A DNA stretch of 64,000 nucleotides, from positions 17,676,510 to 17,740,509 of the forward strand of contig NC_067200.1 of the NCBI RefSeq assembly GCF_000699445.3. The letters are read 5' to 3'. Shown one piece after another: positions 11,051 through 23,942 of the stretch. The first letter of the stretch is position 1. Each line of letters opens with the position of its first letter. The notes beneath the pieces are model-generated. The model worked only from the letters and a program-made list of their open reading frames with translations, made no database searches and had not been told where the DNA came from. The position numbers were made by a program, and so were the translations under genes. Source of the stretch: Schistosoma haematobium (taxonomy: Eukaryota; Platyhelminthes; Trematoda; Strigeidida; Schistosomatidae).

Positions 11051-13900
11051 AACTCTGAAACTAAACTCCAACCAAAATAAACTCATACATCGCGTGATAT
11101 TTGACGGGAAAGCTGGAGGACCTCGTATTCAGAAAATAACTGGAACAGCGCAATTAATACAAGTGCATGAAATGAAAGTCAAAATCATTGTGGGACAAAA
11201 GTTTCTAATGAATCAAATTCTTATCAGATTTCTCATGATATTTCCCCAGATATGAGATGTCTTAATGATTCTCATATCTTTGATGAAAACTCTTACAAAA
11301 ATGAGAAAAATATGTTGAATGGGTCAAGTCATGATCAGAAATCTAATGCGATTTTGAATAGATGCTGATTTTTCTCGTGATCCATTGTTCTCAAAAGAAA
11401 TTCCCAATAAATTTGAGGAAAATATTCCAGAAGTATTAAATCTCGAGGTCATATAAAGTGCAATTTGTCCTCATAATACATTTGTTTCTGATGAGAGACT
11501 TGGTCAGTGTGAAACATGAGTTCTAAGTGATTTCAAACGTGATTACCGTTCGGATGATTTCATATCAAATTCTATTTATCCTCAAGTGAATCCTCTTGTC
11601 AATGTGAGAAATATGTTTCAAATAAAGCCACATTATTTGTAACTTGAGGATATGAAGATCCAACATTTTTTCTTGGGTGAGAATAGTGTTGGAAAATCTA
11701 TGGTTCCGTTTCTAGATAACAGTGATTTAAGTACACATGTTGGTTAGATACAATTCCAGGAACCAGGCTAGTCTTTTTCAATTTCAGTTGTTAAGTTCAA
11801 CACTAATTAGTACATCCTGAACCACTCAGTGTCTACATCCAATACGCAGTCAAACAGACACACAATGAACCTAAGAAGAAGTACAGTCGATTAAAGAAAT
11901 TTAGATTCTACTTTAAGCTGTGACACATGCGTTATGTTTACGAAATAATGATTCTTTTGTACTTACGTAGTTCTAGATGCTGTGAATTTCATTATTTCGG
12001 GAATTTTTACTGAGTACAACAATTCAAATATTTTTAGTCATCATAGAATTCGGCACCAATATTCGTACACTTTGCTCACAATTTCAGCTCCTAGAGAAAT
12101 CCGTGATTCCATTTGAGGCCCTCTCAAATTTAAACCATACACAATCATAGGATGTGAAATAATAAATCGTCCATCTATCAAACAGTCAGAGAATCTTAAG
12201 AAACTGACGAGCGGAAACGGGACATAGGTCATCATCCAAGTTCTGAAGTCATCAGTAAGTCTTGGTCAGCGATAATATTGTGGGTGGAGCGGTCTTAAAA
12301 ATGGATATAAACTCCTCCATGCTACAATTAACACTGGATACACAAGGCCTCATTGAACACGCACTGAGAATAGGATTATGAAGTGACATCCTTACAGTTG
12401 GGCCGCATATGTTACACAACATGCAAATTAATGAAACATCAGCAGGTCTCGTCACAGTAGAACCCATCACAAGTGTCAAATGTCTCGCAGGAACTGCCAT
12501 CCATAGAAGTTGAAGCAGATTACCACAACAGAATAGATCAAGATATCGAAACAGGTCACACAAGTCCAGACAATCTGAACAGCTTTGTTGGTATCACTGG
12601 ATGTTTGGTCCCAAATCAAGTTAGTGCAGTCAACCATATGCCTGGCTCAAATAGATTCCCAGGAATCTGAGAAACAAACAGATCTTCCACAGGCTGCGAC
12701 TGCTGAGGAGAGATACCTAAATGTTTGCTTGTCAGACGTTAATGACAGGGATTGTAGCCCGAACTTTCTAAGGTATACATGTGCGGTGGTTTATGTTGTT
12801 CGTCAGAATAAGGTCGAGATGGGACGAAAAACTTCCCTGGCTTATCTTCGAACACTCAACATAACAAAAATCGTGATATTCGGACAAAAGATTTAGGGTT
12901 TGTGTTACAGTAGGAACTGAAAGTATTCGACTTGTTAGAAACTTATACTGACTATCACCACTCTCACTGTTTTGGATAAATTTGTTTTGCTCAAAATATT
13001 AAGTGGTCTGTTAATTACTTAGTGCACGTACATCTTTGGTTTGCCAGTTTTTGACTCGATATTTTCTCTCCTGAAACAAAATTTGAAAAACGTTATGTTT
13101 GGGTTGATTACTCGTAAGGTACGAATTAACTTTGGTACCAAAACTGCGATTTGGTTCTCTTGTTCCCTGGTTCACAAGGTAAGAGTGTATCAGTTGAACG
13201 TGCTTCAGTAGGGAACTAAGGCAAAACCTGGATACTACAGTTTGACAGTTTTCTTGGGTGCCCATTTTATCGGACTTATATCTGGCAACAATTGCGATAG
13301 AACTTTCGAAGAAATGTGAATTTCTAGTGGATAGGGATAAACGCTCAAAGATACTTTGAAAGACATTTCTCTGAGTCAAGAACAAACCTGACCGGTAGAT
13401 AATACAAAGTTTACATATATGCTCTCGGGGATTTAGAATCTAGCCATAGCAAATCCTCAATCTTAAAAATTAGGCCAAAAGCAGCCCACGAAACGAAATC
13501 TGAAAGCGCTACTGTATTTGCGAGACACGGAAGACTGACCCCAGACGAACCTGAAATCGCGAAAACTGAACTCGACTGCACACTAAAGTCAGAGATTCTG
13601 CGTACACAAACCGCAAAAAATCTATGCCTAGTTGAGTTTGAGACGGAGTAGAAGATTCATCTCTCAGAGAGGTTACTTCACTGAAATGTCATTCTATGAG
13701 ATAGATATTTTCATCCCGAAACTTTTATTGTTCTCCTAAACGACATCAGCACAGACTTCGGGTAGTTGTGTGTTTTCTACATATAACTGATCATTCATCC
13801 TGTCAACTTTAATCTCGGTTGAGTATTACTGACCTTTAACCTGTCGTTGTCCGTATGTTTATTTTGGTTGTCTTTTCCTTTGAAGTGATTCTTAATCATA
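11051..13900. other. Decayed sequence downstream of the gag-like fragment
   Basis: Open frames of about 100-124 codons occur (12252-12563 minus, 12585-12896 plus, 13011-13385 minus), but none has a motif I recognise. This may be degraded body of the LTR element, which is an inference from position only. Confidence 0.3.
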
Positions 13901-13904
13901 TATA

Positions 13905-14658
13905 TAGACACCTGTAGTCAAAGCCTGGTAACTTATGAGTGTCTTCTGCCCTTAATGGCCACGGTCCTCAGCCGTAAAGCAAAACAGAACGAACTGCTAT
14001 ACAGTGTACTCGTTCCTTAATTGATAGACGGATATCTCACCTTCGCCATGAATGACGCAGATGAGCTATCTGAGTCCGTGAAGAGATTTCGTCAGACACC
14101 AAGTAATTTACTTTAGGGTTCCCTAATGAATATGTGGTCGATGCAGCCACGACCGGTTCTGAAGTCAGTCTGATTTTCTCGTGTTTGCAGTTCACGAGTC
14201 TTTGTTAGGCACCCGATAATTATTGAGGCTAGTATTGTAGATGCTATGTTAGTCAAACTAATCCCTCTATGGTTGTTACAGGATGATTTTGACCCCTTCT
14301 TGCGTATTGGGACAATTAGTGATTGTGACCAGTTAGATGGGATTAGGTCCAACTCCCAGATCTTAGCTAAAATATTGGTCAACCTAGTCGCTAAAATCAA
14401 ACCGAAATCCCTAAAGACCACTGGAGCCAATCCATCTGGGCCAGCTGCTCCTCCTAGTTTCAGATTATCCATAACCTTTTGAACTATATCTGTAGTTGGT
14501 GGACCAAATTCAATGTTCCATTCAGGTTGTTTGGGAATGGAGGGTAGTTGTAGATCAGCGAGAAGCCAGCTGAACTACTCCTTAAAGCGTTCCACCTATC
14601 GTTCTAGACGTCTGGGATGAGAGCAGAAAAGAGTGTCATCTTTTTCCGAGACAGACTT
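13905..14658 (-). pseudogene. RTE-like LINE, reverse transcriptase half of a split copy
   Basis: At 14472-14113 the frame MDNLKLGGAAGPDGLAPVVF continues to WSQSLIVPI and NHRGISLTNIASTILA, classic RT fingers/palm motifs of an RTE-type LINE. Upstream in the element, up to 14600, one frame reads DLQLPSIPKQPEWNIEFGPP. Downstream, at about 14090-13910, a piece of the C-terminal region (DIRLSI, then SVLLYG) follows a deletion. The endonuclease half of the same element lies at 16609-18122. A 1.95-kb insertion separates the halves. Confidence 0.7.
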
Positions 14659-15063
14659 GTAGTGGCATTGGACCATAACCAAACAATCCTCAAAGCTGAA
14701 CACAAGACAATTGGAGAAATAGATATTCAATATTTATTTCGGAGAAATACCTAAAGATGAGGAAGGCGAGAAGAATGAATCGAATTAATTCGAGTGGATT
14801 GGACGGCATGGCTCGGACTTGCAGGCGTGGTCCCTGCTGAATGTTACCTTATATCTTTTATTCATATTATATATATTGTTGTACCTCTAGCCTAATCGTG
14901 ATCTCAATCATGTATTGGTAATTGTTACGATGTAGTGAGTTGGTATAGACGATGATGTAACTTCGACGTAAGATCTTATAGATTAGGCAGTTATATCATG
15001 ACAAATCTACAATTATAGGATTAGGTCTGTTATTAGAGCAGTACTAATATCACCGGAGACCAT
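14659..15063. repeat. Left arm of a ~400-bp inverted repeat
   Basis: It is complementary to 16216-16608 over almost its full length, with a few substitutions and a ~16-bp extra segment near 15029-15044. The outer terminus reads TGTAGTGGCATTGG and the mirror arm ends CCAATGCCACTACA. See the composite element at 14659-16608. Confidence 0.85.
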
Positions 15064-16215
15064 AACTCCACTGGCTCACTTACACTTGATTTATTAACTC
15101 CAGTTTCTTTTATTAGTCTTGTGTTGCATAGGGCCGATGTTTTTTCTATCTTTTGCTTTCATTCTTCACCACAGCTCACAGTCGTTCCTTAGATTTTGGT
15201 TCACCTAGTTCTGATTTGTTTTCGCTATTCGTGTTCAGAGCCTGATGGGACGCGTTTATGAGAATCTATCAGTGCAATAAACTTAGCGGAAACCCATTGA
15301 TTTTTCGTAACCCTTTTGCTTACATCACCAACAGATGTCACTGCTGTTCGTATATCTATCCAAGCAATGTCTAAATCAGCCTCGTTTTCGTTCTAAATTA
15401 TTATTGCACAAATCCTTATACTAATGTGAAGTTTAACTCTGGATCCTGTTACATAAATTTACATGTATTCACACGAGTGCACTAAAGGTTAACAAAATTA
15501 ATGTTTTGCTTCAGAGGTCGATATTCATTACACTATTTTTATCATGGTTGAACCGTCTCACTAGGTGTTCATTTCTCCTCTCTTTTTTCCTTCGAAATAA
15601 ATGCTATTCTTAAGATTCCGAAGTTTGCAGTTAGGACACTAACTTTTGTCACACTTAAATTAAATTCTCAGACTCGCTTTATCTTCACTATGTATATACG
15701 ACCCATGCACATTGATATTTGGTTATCCTTTTGCACTTCGTTGAAACTTGCATAGCATCACTCCGAACTATGAATGCACAAACACTTATTCTGACGCCAT
15801 ATCTTACTGTACTAACAAGTTAGTTTTCCTATTTATTTTGTTTTATTTTACTTTTGTTACTTATTTAGCGATACATACATGGTCGTTTATTCTTGTTCTG
15901 TGTTCACCAACACGCTTATTAAACTATTTACGTAGTTCGCAATTTCTTCATCTGCATTCCTTTATTTTCTCCTTTTCCTTCTTTACAGTCAACTCAATAT
16001 TCTAAATTATACAAAACCTGGCTTATTATTATTCTGTTATCATTATTATGTTTTATTTCTCTTTTTCAAATACGGCAAATATGATGCTGACATTAATGAA
16101 ACCTGTGTATTATCACATTTTTTAAGAAACCCGAGATGGTTTCTCCAGAACACCTATGTACCTATAAGATGTTTGTGAATGAGAATAATAATAATAAGAA
16201 GAAGAACTGTAGAAT

Positions 16216-16608
16216 CATGGTCTCCTATGATATTAATAGGCCTAATCCTATAATTGTAGATTTGTCATGATATAACTGCCTAATCTATAAGATCTTACGT
16301 CGAAGTTACATCATCGTCTATACCAACTCACTACATCGTAACAATTACCAATACATGATTGAGAACACGATTAGGCTAGAGGTACAACAATATATATAAT
16401 ATGAATAAAAGATATAAGGTAACATTCAGCAGGGACCACGCCTGCAAGTCCGAGCCATGCCGTCCAATCCACTCGAATTAATTCGATTCATTCTTCTCGC
16501 CTTCCTCATCTTTAGGTATTTCTCCGAAATAAATATTGAATATCTATTTCTCCAATTGTCTTGTGTTCAGCTTTGAGGATTGTTTGGTTATGGTCCAATG
16601 CCACTACA
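16216..16608. repeat. Right arm of the ~400-bp inverted repeat
   Basis: This is the reverse complement of 14659-15063. It begins CATGGTCTCC and ends CCACTACA, abutting the endonuclease half of the RTE-like LINE. Confidence 0.85.
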
Positions 16609-18122
16609 GAACTACCTTTTGGCTATCTTGCCACTGAGTTCAATTCTAATGTGTATTCTTAAATTGGTTCTTCTGCATTCAGTGATGCGCATGCAAATGC
16701 GTGATTGTATTAGAGCGTGACTGTAGTCCAGAAAGGTATTCCAGAACGAGCGACAGTCTTCTATCGAGCCTCTTCTACGATTATTGATGGCAATGTGGTC
16801 TATTTGAGTCCATCTTTGGTTTGGTGCAGGGGATCGCCATATTAGATGATATCTCTCCTTATGCTTAAAATTAATGTTTGCTAAAAATAAACGATTGTCT
16901 AAGTACAGCTGCAGCAGACGTTCACTATTATCTGGTCGCTGATCCGAAATACCAAAATACCCACCTAAATGTCTTTTTGTTTGGTTTACGTTACCTACCT
17001 GGGCATTGATGTCACCTGCTACAAGTAATATGTCTGAACGTTTAGCTTTTTGAGGAAATACAGAATGCTTTCTGCGGAGTTCATTTTTCACTTAATCCTG
17101 ACTGTAGTCAGTGGGGGAGTAGGAAGAAATGACGAAAAGTCAGTGACCTGTGTCCCTATCCTTCCGAATTCTCACAGAGTTGTTTAATCAAACATCACAC
17201 AGGCGACTGTTTGTAGGGATCCATTCTAATAGTGCTTGTTCTGCCCGCATACTTGTTGCTACGTCCGCACCCACCAGTCCGCTAGAATTTGTCGTTCAGT
17301 CGCCAGATACACGGAGGGTGTATCTCGTCAGCTCCCGTTTCGGCCGGGTGAGGTCAAGTGAATGATCACACTGGGATCTTATATGCGTGTTTTGAAGAAA
17401 CAACATACATCAATCGTACAGGGCTGTAGGACCCTAGTCAAGGAGGCCTGTTGACCGATTTGACATAGGATATATACGTTGAAGTCTTCAGTGCTTAGGG
17501 GGAGAAGGAGGAATTTTCTCGTTGATAGTCGAGGTGGGAGGAGCAGTGGAAATTGAGGAGGAAAAGTGGTTATGAATACATTGGTCGTGAGTGCCGTTAG
17601 AGATAGAATAGTGGATATCAATTCACGATTGTTCACACCGTGCAATGGTCCTTCTAAAGGTACCTGAAAAGTACATGGGATTATGGTTGGTTTTTGTGGC
17701 CTGAGAGCGTGAAGGCAGTGCCCAAAGGACAACTGCTTGAGGCCAGTCACACACGACCCTTTTGTGGGTAATTTTTGTGTTAGCTCCATACTTGTCGAGA
17801 TTTAACTGCTGACATGAAAATCCGTGGGATAAGGGGAGATGTACATGTTTAGGGACGACTTTTACAAACCCCATCATTCTTTTGTGGTAGGGAAGCATCG
17901 CTGTTATGTTGGTTGTTTGAAGGAAACGCCTTACTGGCATCATACCACTGTACAGTCAGCAGTACTATTTCGCCTTCGGACCTTGGGTTTCTTGTTTTTT
18001 GTCTTACCGCTCTTCAACAGATCTGCTTCACATGGTAGGACGTTGAGTAACGAGTGTTCTAGCTGTATGGCTCGATCAGTTCATCACGGAAAGTAAGCTT
18101 GACTGCCGCGTCAAGGTAGCAG
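16609..18122 (-). pseudogene. RTE-like LINE, 5' and endonuclease half of a split copy
   Basis: On the minus strand, 17091-16612 reads ILLVAGDINAQVGNVNQ, then IWRSPAPNQRWTQIDHIAI, and FWNTFLDYSHALI. These are the GDxN and SDH-type motifs of an APE endonuclease; the final SDH is YSH here. Upstream (17789-17379) lies the start of the domain, FNVYILCQIGQQASL and DVCCF. The element's 5' end is near 18122, where sequence shared with the copy at 53700-54733 stops. Frameshifts are frequent. Confidence 0.7.
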
Positions 18123-18399
18123 CGACGGTCAGACATAACATAAGATGCAAAACAAACATTTGCTTTAATCTAAGTTTTGACCTTCGAATAGCATCGAGCC
18201 CTCTACTTTGACTCTTCTACCCCATGTCTATGTTTCCAAACTATTTCTCCAGTCAGTATGTTGCTAGTTTATTTTCTATTATTTTCAAGAAAACCTTAAA
18301 AGCTCGTGACCTTGTTGTCTAATCAGACGTAGGAAAAGGACACGACCTGACACGACTGCCGATACAATTTTCAAACGTTTTATCGACTAGTATTACCTG

Positions 18400-19480
18400 C
18401 TTTACACTGGAGCAGATATGCATAAGTCAGTTATTGCCAATTCAGACATTCCTAAGGCACTCACATTGGACGATAATCACAACAGTCATTTCAAACATAA
18501 GGATGAGATCAGAATGTTGCAAGTTAACGTGAAAACTCCAAGTCTGCTTATGTTTCTTATAAATGTTGACCTCATCAAAATTCAGGTTCAGATAAATGTC
18601 ACGATTAGTTTCCTGGACTCTTTTGTCTCATAAGTAATTGAAAGAATAAAACGATCCAGAAGTGCAATCATATGCGATATGTCGGACATCCATGTTTTAA
18701 GATCTATGAAGTCTAAGCCTGCAATAAGACACGTATTATTTGTGTGCGCAAGACTAAATTGACATTTTGATAAGCATTTACGGATATTGTCCAAATTTAT
18801 CAAGTCTGTAGAAGCAAGTGAATTTCTGAATTTCCCGAATGCAATGAGACGAAAACCGATTTTCACGAATGCTAAAAGTCTACGAAAAGTCAGAATAACT
18901 GGCTACAGATCATTAGCGCCAAGGTGCCACATCAGTCCGAATAATGAGAATCATAGAATTAAGGCTGATACGAGAAGAATCTCTGAGTACACAGATATGT
19001 CACCACTGATATGTTCCCCCAAATCTCTTGAAATTCTAACACAGAAGAAGCCACTATGTCAACGATGCTCTCTCTCCCCAAAAGTGTCGATTTAGATCAG
19101 ACCATAAGGTTTTCCTGACAAGTACTCAGATAATACCCCTGAAATTTCCGTTAGTGTAACACCCAATGCCAGTAACCAGGAAACGACTAGCGCCAGAACG
19201 ATGCCAGAAGTACTAAAAACAATCATATACCAGACATAGGTATGTTTGAACCTTGGAAACAGCCAGAATCCTGCCTAATAACATTGAATTCTCCACAAAT
19301 TGCAAAGTAATCACGAAGAACGACAAACCTTGTAAACATAGTTTCGGAACAAGCTACACGCACGTCAAATACAAAAATACCTCGAATTGCAGACTATTAT
19401 TTAATAGGGCCCATCGAACCAATAGCCTTCTTAGTCTGGAGCCCATGATGTTGAAGATGGCACAGGTATTCAGTATTTGA
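18400..19480 (+). pseudogene. Possible LINE ORF1-like remnant
   Basis: Consecutive plus-strand frames (18418-18633, 18787-19095, 19253-19480) read through only a few stops. One stretch, AIICDMSDIHVLRSMKSK, followed later by SEFLNFPNA and RRISEY, recalls the poorly conserved first ORF of schistosome CR1-like LINEs. Position upstream of the CR1 RT at 20.4 kb fits, but the endonuclease that should lie between is not recognisable. This is a weak call. Confidence 0.3.
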
Positions 19481-20386
19481 CAACGCTTTTACCAGCAACA
19501 CCTAATATAATTCGTACCCATCAAGATATTTCAAAAGACAGAGTAGAGGAGATCAGAAGAGTGTATTTGGCGATAATCAGTATATCGGAATTCTCTGATC
19601 TAATCTGGCTAGCGATTGCGGTAGATGTTGAGCACAGCGTTACCACACGTGATCTGGTGAGGATGCATGACCGAGCGCCTTCAGCTAGTTGAGTCCACTA
19701 AAACATACGGTCAGCATCCAATGTCGAAAACTTACAGAGCTATTTATTTTGGGGATTTATTTACCGCTACAATGTCTACAATGCCTGTATGAGATGTTAG
19801 ATACAACAAAGATCAGGAGAGATGTTTTACAGTTTTGCCAGCTTCCCTGCCTATGGCGTTAAGTGTGTTACAAGTGATGACAAAATTACTGAATTCATAC
19901 CCCCTCAAAACAAGATTCATAACTTAACCAATCTCACGAGTATTCACTGATTTGCTACTTATGACCTGCTTTTTCACGACACCTCTCGTTTTCTAACTTT
20001 TTCATTTAGTGCCCGCTCTTGCTTCAGCAAGATTAGTTATCTTGAAACCCTTTAAAGTCTTGTAAATCCAAGCATTTTTCTCATCACGGAGTCGTGGTGC
20101 AGACCATATGTTACTAATAACTCCTTGAACGTTGATAAGTACATCTTTTTCCATCCTATAGATACCCTGGAATGAATGGCGTTACAGTTGTTCATGTTCG
20201 CCGTTTATAGCGCTGAAAAGAACTTGAATACTTTTAAAATTCTTAAGAGAAGACTGGGAAAATCAAAGCTCATAAGCCACAAGCACCACGACTTGTATGC
20301 GCTTCAGAACCTAAATAACTTGATTAACAGAAATAATTAGTTCCAACGCAAGTATCTTCCGACTGTTGGGACTAAAGCTTTGGGTA

Positions 20387-22522
20387 AAAAAAGCTCGACT
20401 TCCATATAACTGCCAGTCACGAGGACGCGTCAGTCCAGTCCAGACCCAACGTCTGGAAAGCAAACATACCAGACATCATGCACTCAGCATCGTTAATAGA
20501 TTGGACAATAGACCCAGAGTCCTCCATTGAAACAGCATGGGACGCATTTCGAAATTCATACTTAAAAGTTACCACACCTCACATCCCTTGGACTATACCA
20601 AGGGGGCCGAAAAACTCACCACCATGGTTCAGTAGGGAGGTTCGTATCCTTCTCCGTAAGAAAAGGAAAATGTGGGATAGATTTAGGTTACTGGGGACTG
20701 ATGAGTCGAAATCTCAGTATCGAAAGGCTCGGAATACTTGTGCCTCGACCCTCCGTAAGTCTAGAAAACTGTACGAAGAAAAACTTGTTAAGGAATCCAT
20801 AGAATGTCCTAAACGCTTGTATTCCTATATAAACCAAAGGACAAGGAGAAAAGGAAATATTCCTGCTCTATGGGGAGACAGTACTGCTTCATCATTAGTG
20901 GAGGACGACTTTGGTAAGGCTCAAGTGTTCTCGAACTACTTTAGCAATGTATACACCATAGAAGCTCCCTTCCCGTCAGCGTTTACAGATCCCCCATACA
21001 TACACTGGATAGCGTGACCATTAAAGAACTCGATGTCTTTGGTCTGCTAAATAAGCTTGACATAGGTAAATCCACGGGGCCCGATGAATTACATCCTAGG
21101 CTACTGAAGGAATTATCTAACTTCGTTGCAAGCCCTTTAAGTACATGCTTTAACCTATCCGTTACGCAGGGTCGTTTACCGAAAGGCTGGAAAAACGCCA
21201 TAGTAAGTCCTGTCTTCAAAACAGGTACGAAACACAAACCTGAGAATTACCGCCCCGTTAGCCTAACTAGTGTGGTTGTTAAAATCTTAGAAAAGATTAT
21301 TCGGAAGGAGCTGTTTAAGCATCTCGATAAAAACCGGATCCTCTCGGAGAAGCAGCACGGCTTCAGAATAGGTTATTCTTGTCTCACTAACTTGTTAGTG
21401 GCTCGTGAAAGCTGGTGCACTCTTAAGGACCAAAAGCTACCTGTAGACGTCGCCTTCATTGATTTCAGCAAAGCTTTTGACAAAGTTCCGCACAACCGGC
21501 TGTTATATAAGTTAAGAAAAGTCGGGATTGGAGGCAATTTATTGATGTGGATAAAAGACTTCTTAGTTGGGCGTCAACAAAGAGTAAGGGTGAACTCAAA
21601 GTTATCTAGCTGGGAAACTGTGCTTAGTGGAGTGCCCCAGGGTACAGTTTTGGGGCCAGTGCTATTCCTCTTGTATGTAAATGACCTTCCTTGTCTCCTA
21701 TCATCATCGGTCTTGCTATATGCTGACAATGTCAAGATATGGAAAACGATACGATGTAAGAGTGATAGCTTAGAACTTCAAAATGACCTGAAGTTATCTG
21801 AATGGTCTCAAACATGGCAGTTGCCGATAAATACTTCCAAGTGTGTTGTGATGCATATCGGTCATCAAGGCACAGATACATACACGATGAATAACACTGA
21901 GCTACCTGTCGTCCAGACATATAGTGACTTAGGAGTTATCGTTAGTCAAGACTTTAAGACTACTGCACACTGCCGTGCAATAGCCGCCAAAGGTTTTAGA
22001 ACGTTATGGTCAATACGTAGAGCTTTTAGTCATGTCGACGCTAAAACGTTTTTGACTTTGTATACAGTGTTCGTTCGTCCTAAACTTGAGTACTGCATAC
22101 AAGCGGTTAGCCCCTCCTTAAAAAAAGACAGTGAGCTTCTGGAAAAGGTTCAGAGAACGGTGACTAAGCTGATTCCCGGAATAGCGAAGCTTCCGTATGA
22201 ATCTCGACTGTCCAAGCTGAACCTTTACCCGTTGTCATATCGCAGAACTAGAGGCGACTTGATTACAGTCTACAAATTGCTTAGTGATAAATTTGCACCT
22301 GATATGTCCTCATTTTTCTTGTCTTCCAAAACAGAGAATTTACGAGGACACTCCAAAAAAGTTCATAAGCCGAGAACAAATTACTTGTCAGCTGACTATC
22401 GACTTTCCCATCGAATCATCAACGAATGGAATTCACTACCTCAGCACGTGGTTGAGGCTCCATCCGTCGACTCTTTCAAAAGAAAGTTGGATCAACTGAG
22501 AGACCATCATTGCCAGGACTAA
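20387..22522 (+). pseudogene. CR1-like LINE reverse transcriptase, nearly intact
   Basis: The frame runs from a stop near 20381 through VQSRPNVWKANIPDI to 21017, then shifts by one base at about 20991-21013 and continues to 22522. The second part (502 codons) has the RT fingers SPVFKTGTKHKPENYRPVSL, palm motif A IDFSKAFDKVPH, motif B SGVPQGTVLGP, and the metal-binding box at 21719-21730. That box reads YADN where FADD/YADD is expected, so the second aspartate is lost. The C-terminal YRRTRGDLITVYKLL is typical of CR1. No endonuclease precedes it, which suggests 5' truncation. This is the youngest-looking LINE in the window, but it is inactive by frameshift and active-site loss. Confidence 0.85.
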
Positions 22523-23893
22523 CATAGGCCACCGAGCCTCCTGTCCTTCCCAAACTGTAAACTGTAAATACTTTGCATCTTCAAATCCCGGTCAATATCT
22601 AAATCATTTAGTACAACAACTTGATTCATAACTAACAGAAATATTGTATCCGACCTTGACGCTATTTATGAACAGTTTCGTGTGAGTGCTTTTCTTACTG
22701 CAGGGCAACGAAGGGTAAATGTGCTGGAAGAAGAAACTAAACTCTCAAGATGGTGTATGGGAGTATTTTATAAATAAACTTTCCCTTTTCGTACCAGACC
22801 ACGTGGCTCGATTTTCGAAATATATATGCGTTGTTAACAACGCAAATGCTAGCACGTCGTGTTCTTCCTCCTCACACATTCACTGATTCTGACTTGTGTG
22901 CCATTGTTTTAGATCTTTTCTGCTTCCAAATAAACGTAGGTGACACATGCTACAATGGTAGCTGTTTAGCCGTGATTTCTTTTCAAATTAAGGCTGTTAC
23001 TTTGTGTTGGGCAATTCATTCACAGTGATATTTATTGATAATAACAATTTGTAACTAGGAACTACTTCAGAAACAGCGCTACACACAATAATTCCGGTAT
23101 AATAAGTAGCATACTGTTCTGCCGACTTCACTAGACGTTTCTATCCTGAGGGTTTTGGGATATCCATCGGTCTTGTGACTGTCTGTCAAGGAGGCAAATC
23201 ATTGTTCTGAATAACTTTTCTCGTGCACAGTTAGCTGTGAAATATCTGAATGAGTGACATACAATAGCCTAAGTGTACTACGCGTTGGTAGCGATCTATT
23301 CCACTTAGTGGAAGTGAGACGTCATTTAAAAGTTGGACATAAGTCTGTTCGAAGAATTGTTCATTCATAGTTCCGAGGTTAGACGTAATGTATCCAGAGT
23401 TTGTATTATTCATTTCCAAACATCAACAAATTCCATAGGTCACCATTCATTTGTTATCCAGATTTTAGGTAAAAGTTTACTTGGGACCACACTGGTTAGT
23501 TTGGGTATCAGTCACATTTCAGCATTGTTACAACTAACTACTGTACCACGTACTTCAACGACAAATCCTGTCCAGTATCGCAGGTATCCTGAATCTACAT
23601 TATGCAAGAACAACTTATGAAGGTATGGAACAGATGTCAGATTTAAATGCTGCTATAAATTAGGAAACATTAAATCAAATAGCGCTAAATTTGTGACGCT
23701 AGTGAGTTCCGCATTACCATATATGTGCTTATAGAGGTATCCTAAAACCCAAGAAGACTATAATCTCACTGAATTCCATAGATATCAAACAGGTTCTGAT
23801 TTTCCCTCATCAAATGACTGACAATAATCACCCTGACCATTCAGAAAGTATACGAGGAACACGTAAGTAGTTGATAATTAATATTTTTCAGTT

Positions 23894-23895
<2 letters not shown>
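22523..23895. other. CR1 3' tail and unrecognised sequence
   Basis: The first ~60 bp are probably the untranslated 3' end of the CR1-like LINE. A frame at about 22640-22790 reads VSDLDAIYEQFRVSAFLTAG and then QRRVNVLEEE; it may be an old retroelement piece and was not assigned. Nothing else was recognised. Confidence 0.3.

Positions 23896-23938
<43 letters not shown>
23896..23938. repeat. (TA)n microsatellite
   Basis: About 21 uninterrupted TA units. It is likely to be length-polymorphic. Confidence 0.95.

Positions 23939-23942
<4 letters not shown>

Larger units (their letters stand above)
14659..16608. mobile_element. Uncharacterised 1.95-kb element with long terminal inverted repeats
   Basis: The element has ~405- and ~393-bp inverted arms around an AT-rich 1.15-kb centre (15064-16215) with no convincing ORF. 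It splits an RTE-like LINE on the minus strand: endonuclease at 16612-17091, RT at 14113-14472. It therefore inserted as a unit, or grew inside that LINE. Flanks show ACAGA near both ends, but no clean target duplication. Candidates are a non-autonomous DNA transposon with long TIRs (Mutator- or foldback-like), or two LTR-like units in inverted orientation. Each arm reads TG...CA from outside in. No transposase was recognised. Confidence 0.6.

Noticed and set aside
12252..12896. Overlapping ~100-codon ORFs on both strands
   Set aside because: No motif could be linked to a protein family. They might be decayed LTR-element body, but that cannot be supported by eye.
15748..16005. 85-codon hydrophobic ORF in the centre of the inverted-repeat element
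   Set aside because: The apparent hydrophobicity follows from T-rich codons. It has no transposase-like residues.
22640..22790. Frame reading VSDLDAIYEQFRVSAFLTAG and on
   Set aside because: It looks protein-like but matches nothing I can name, and it has stops close on both sides. It was considered as a 5' exon of ASPSCR1 and dropped, since it lacks UBL features.
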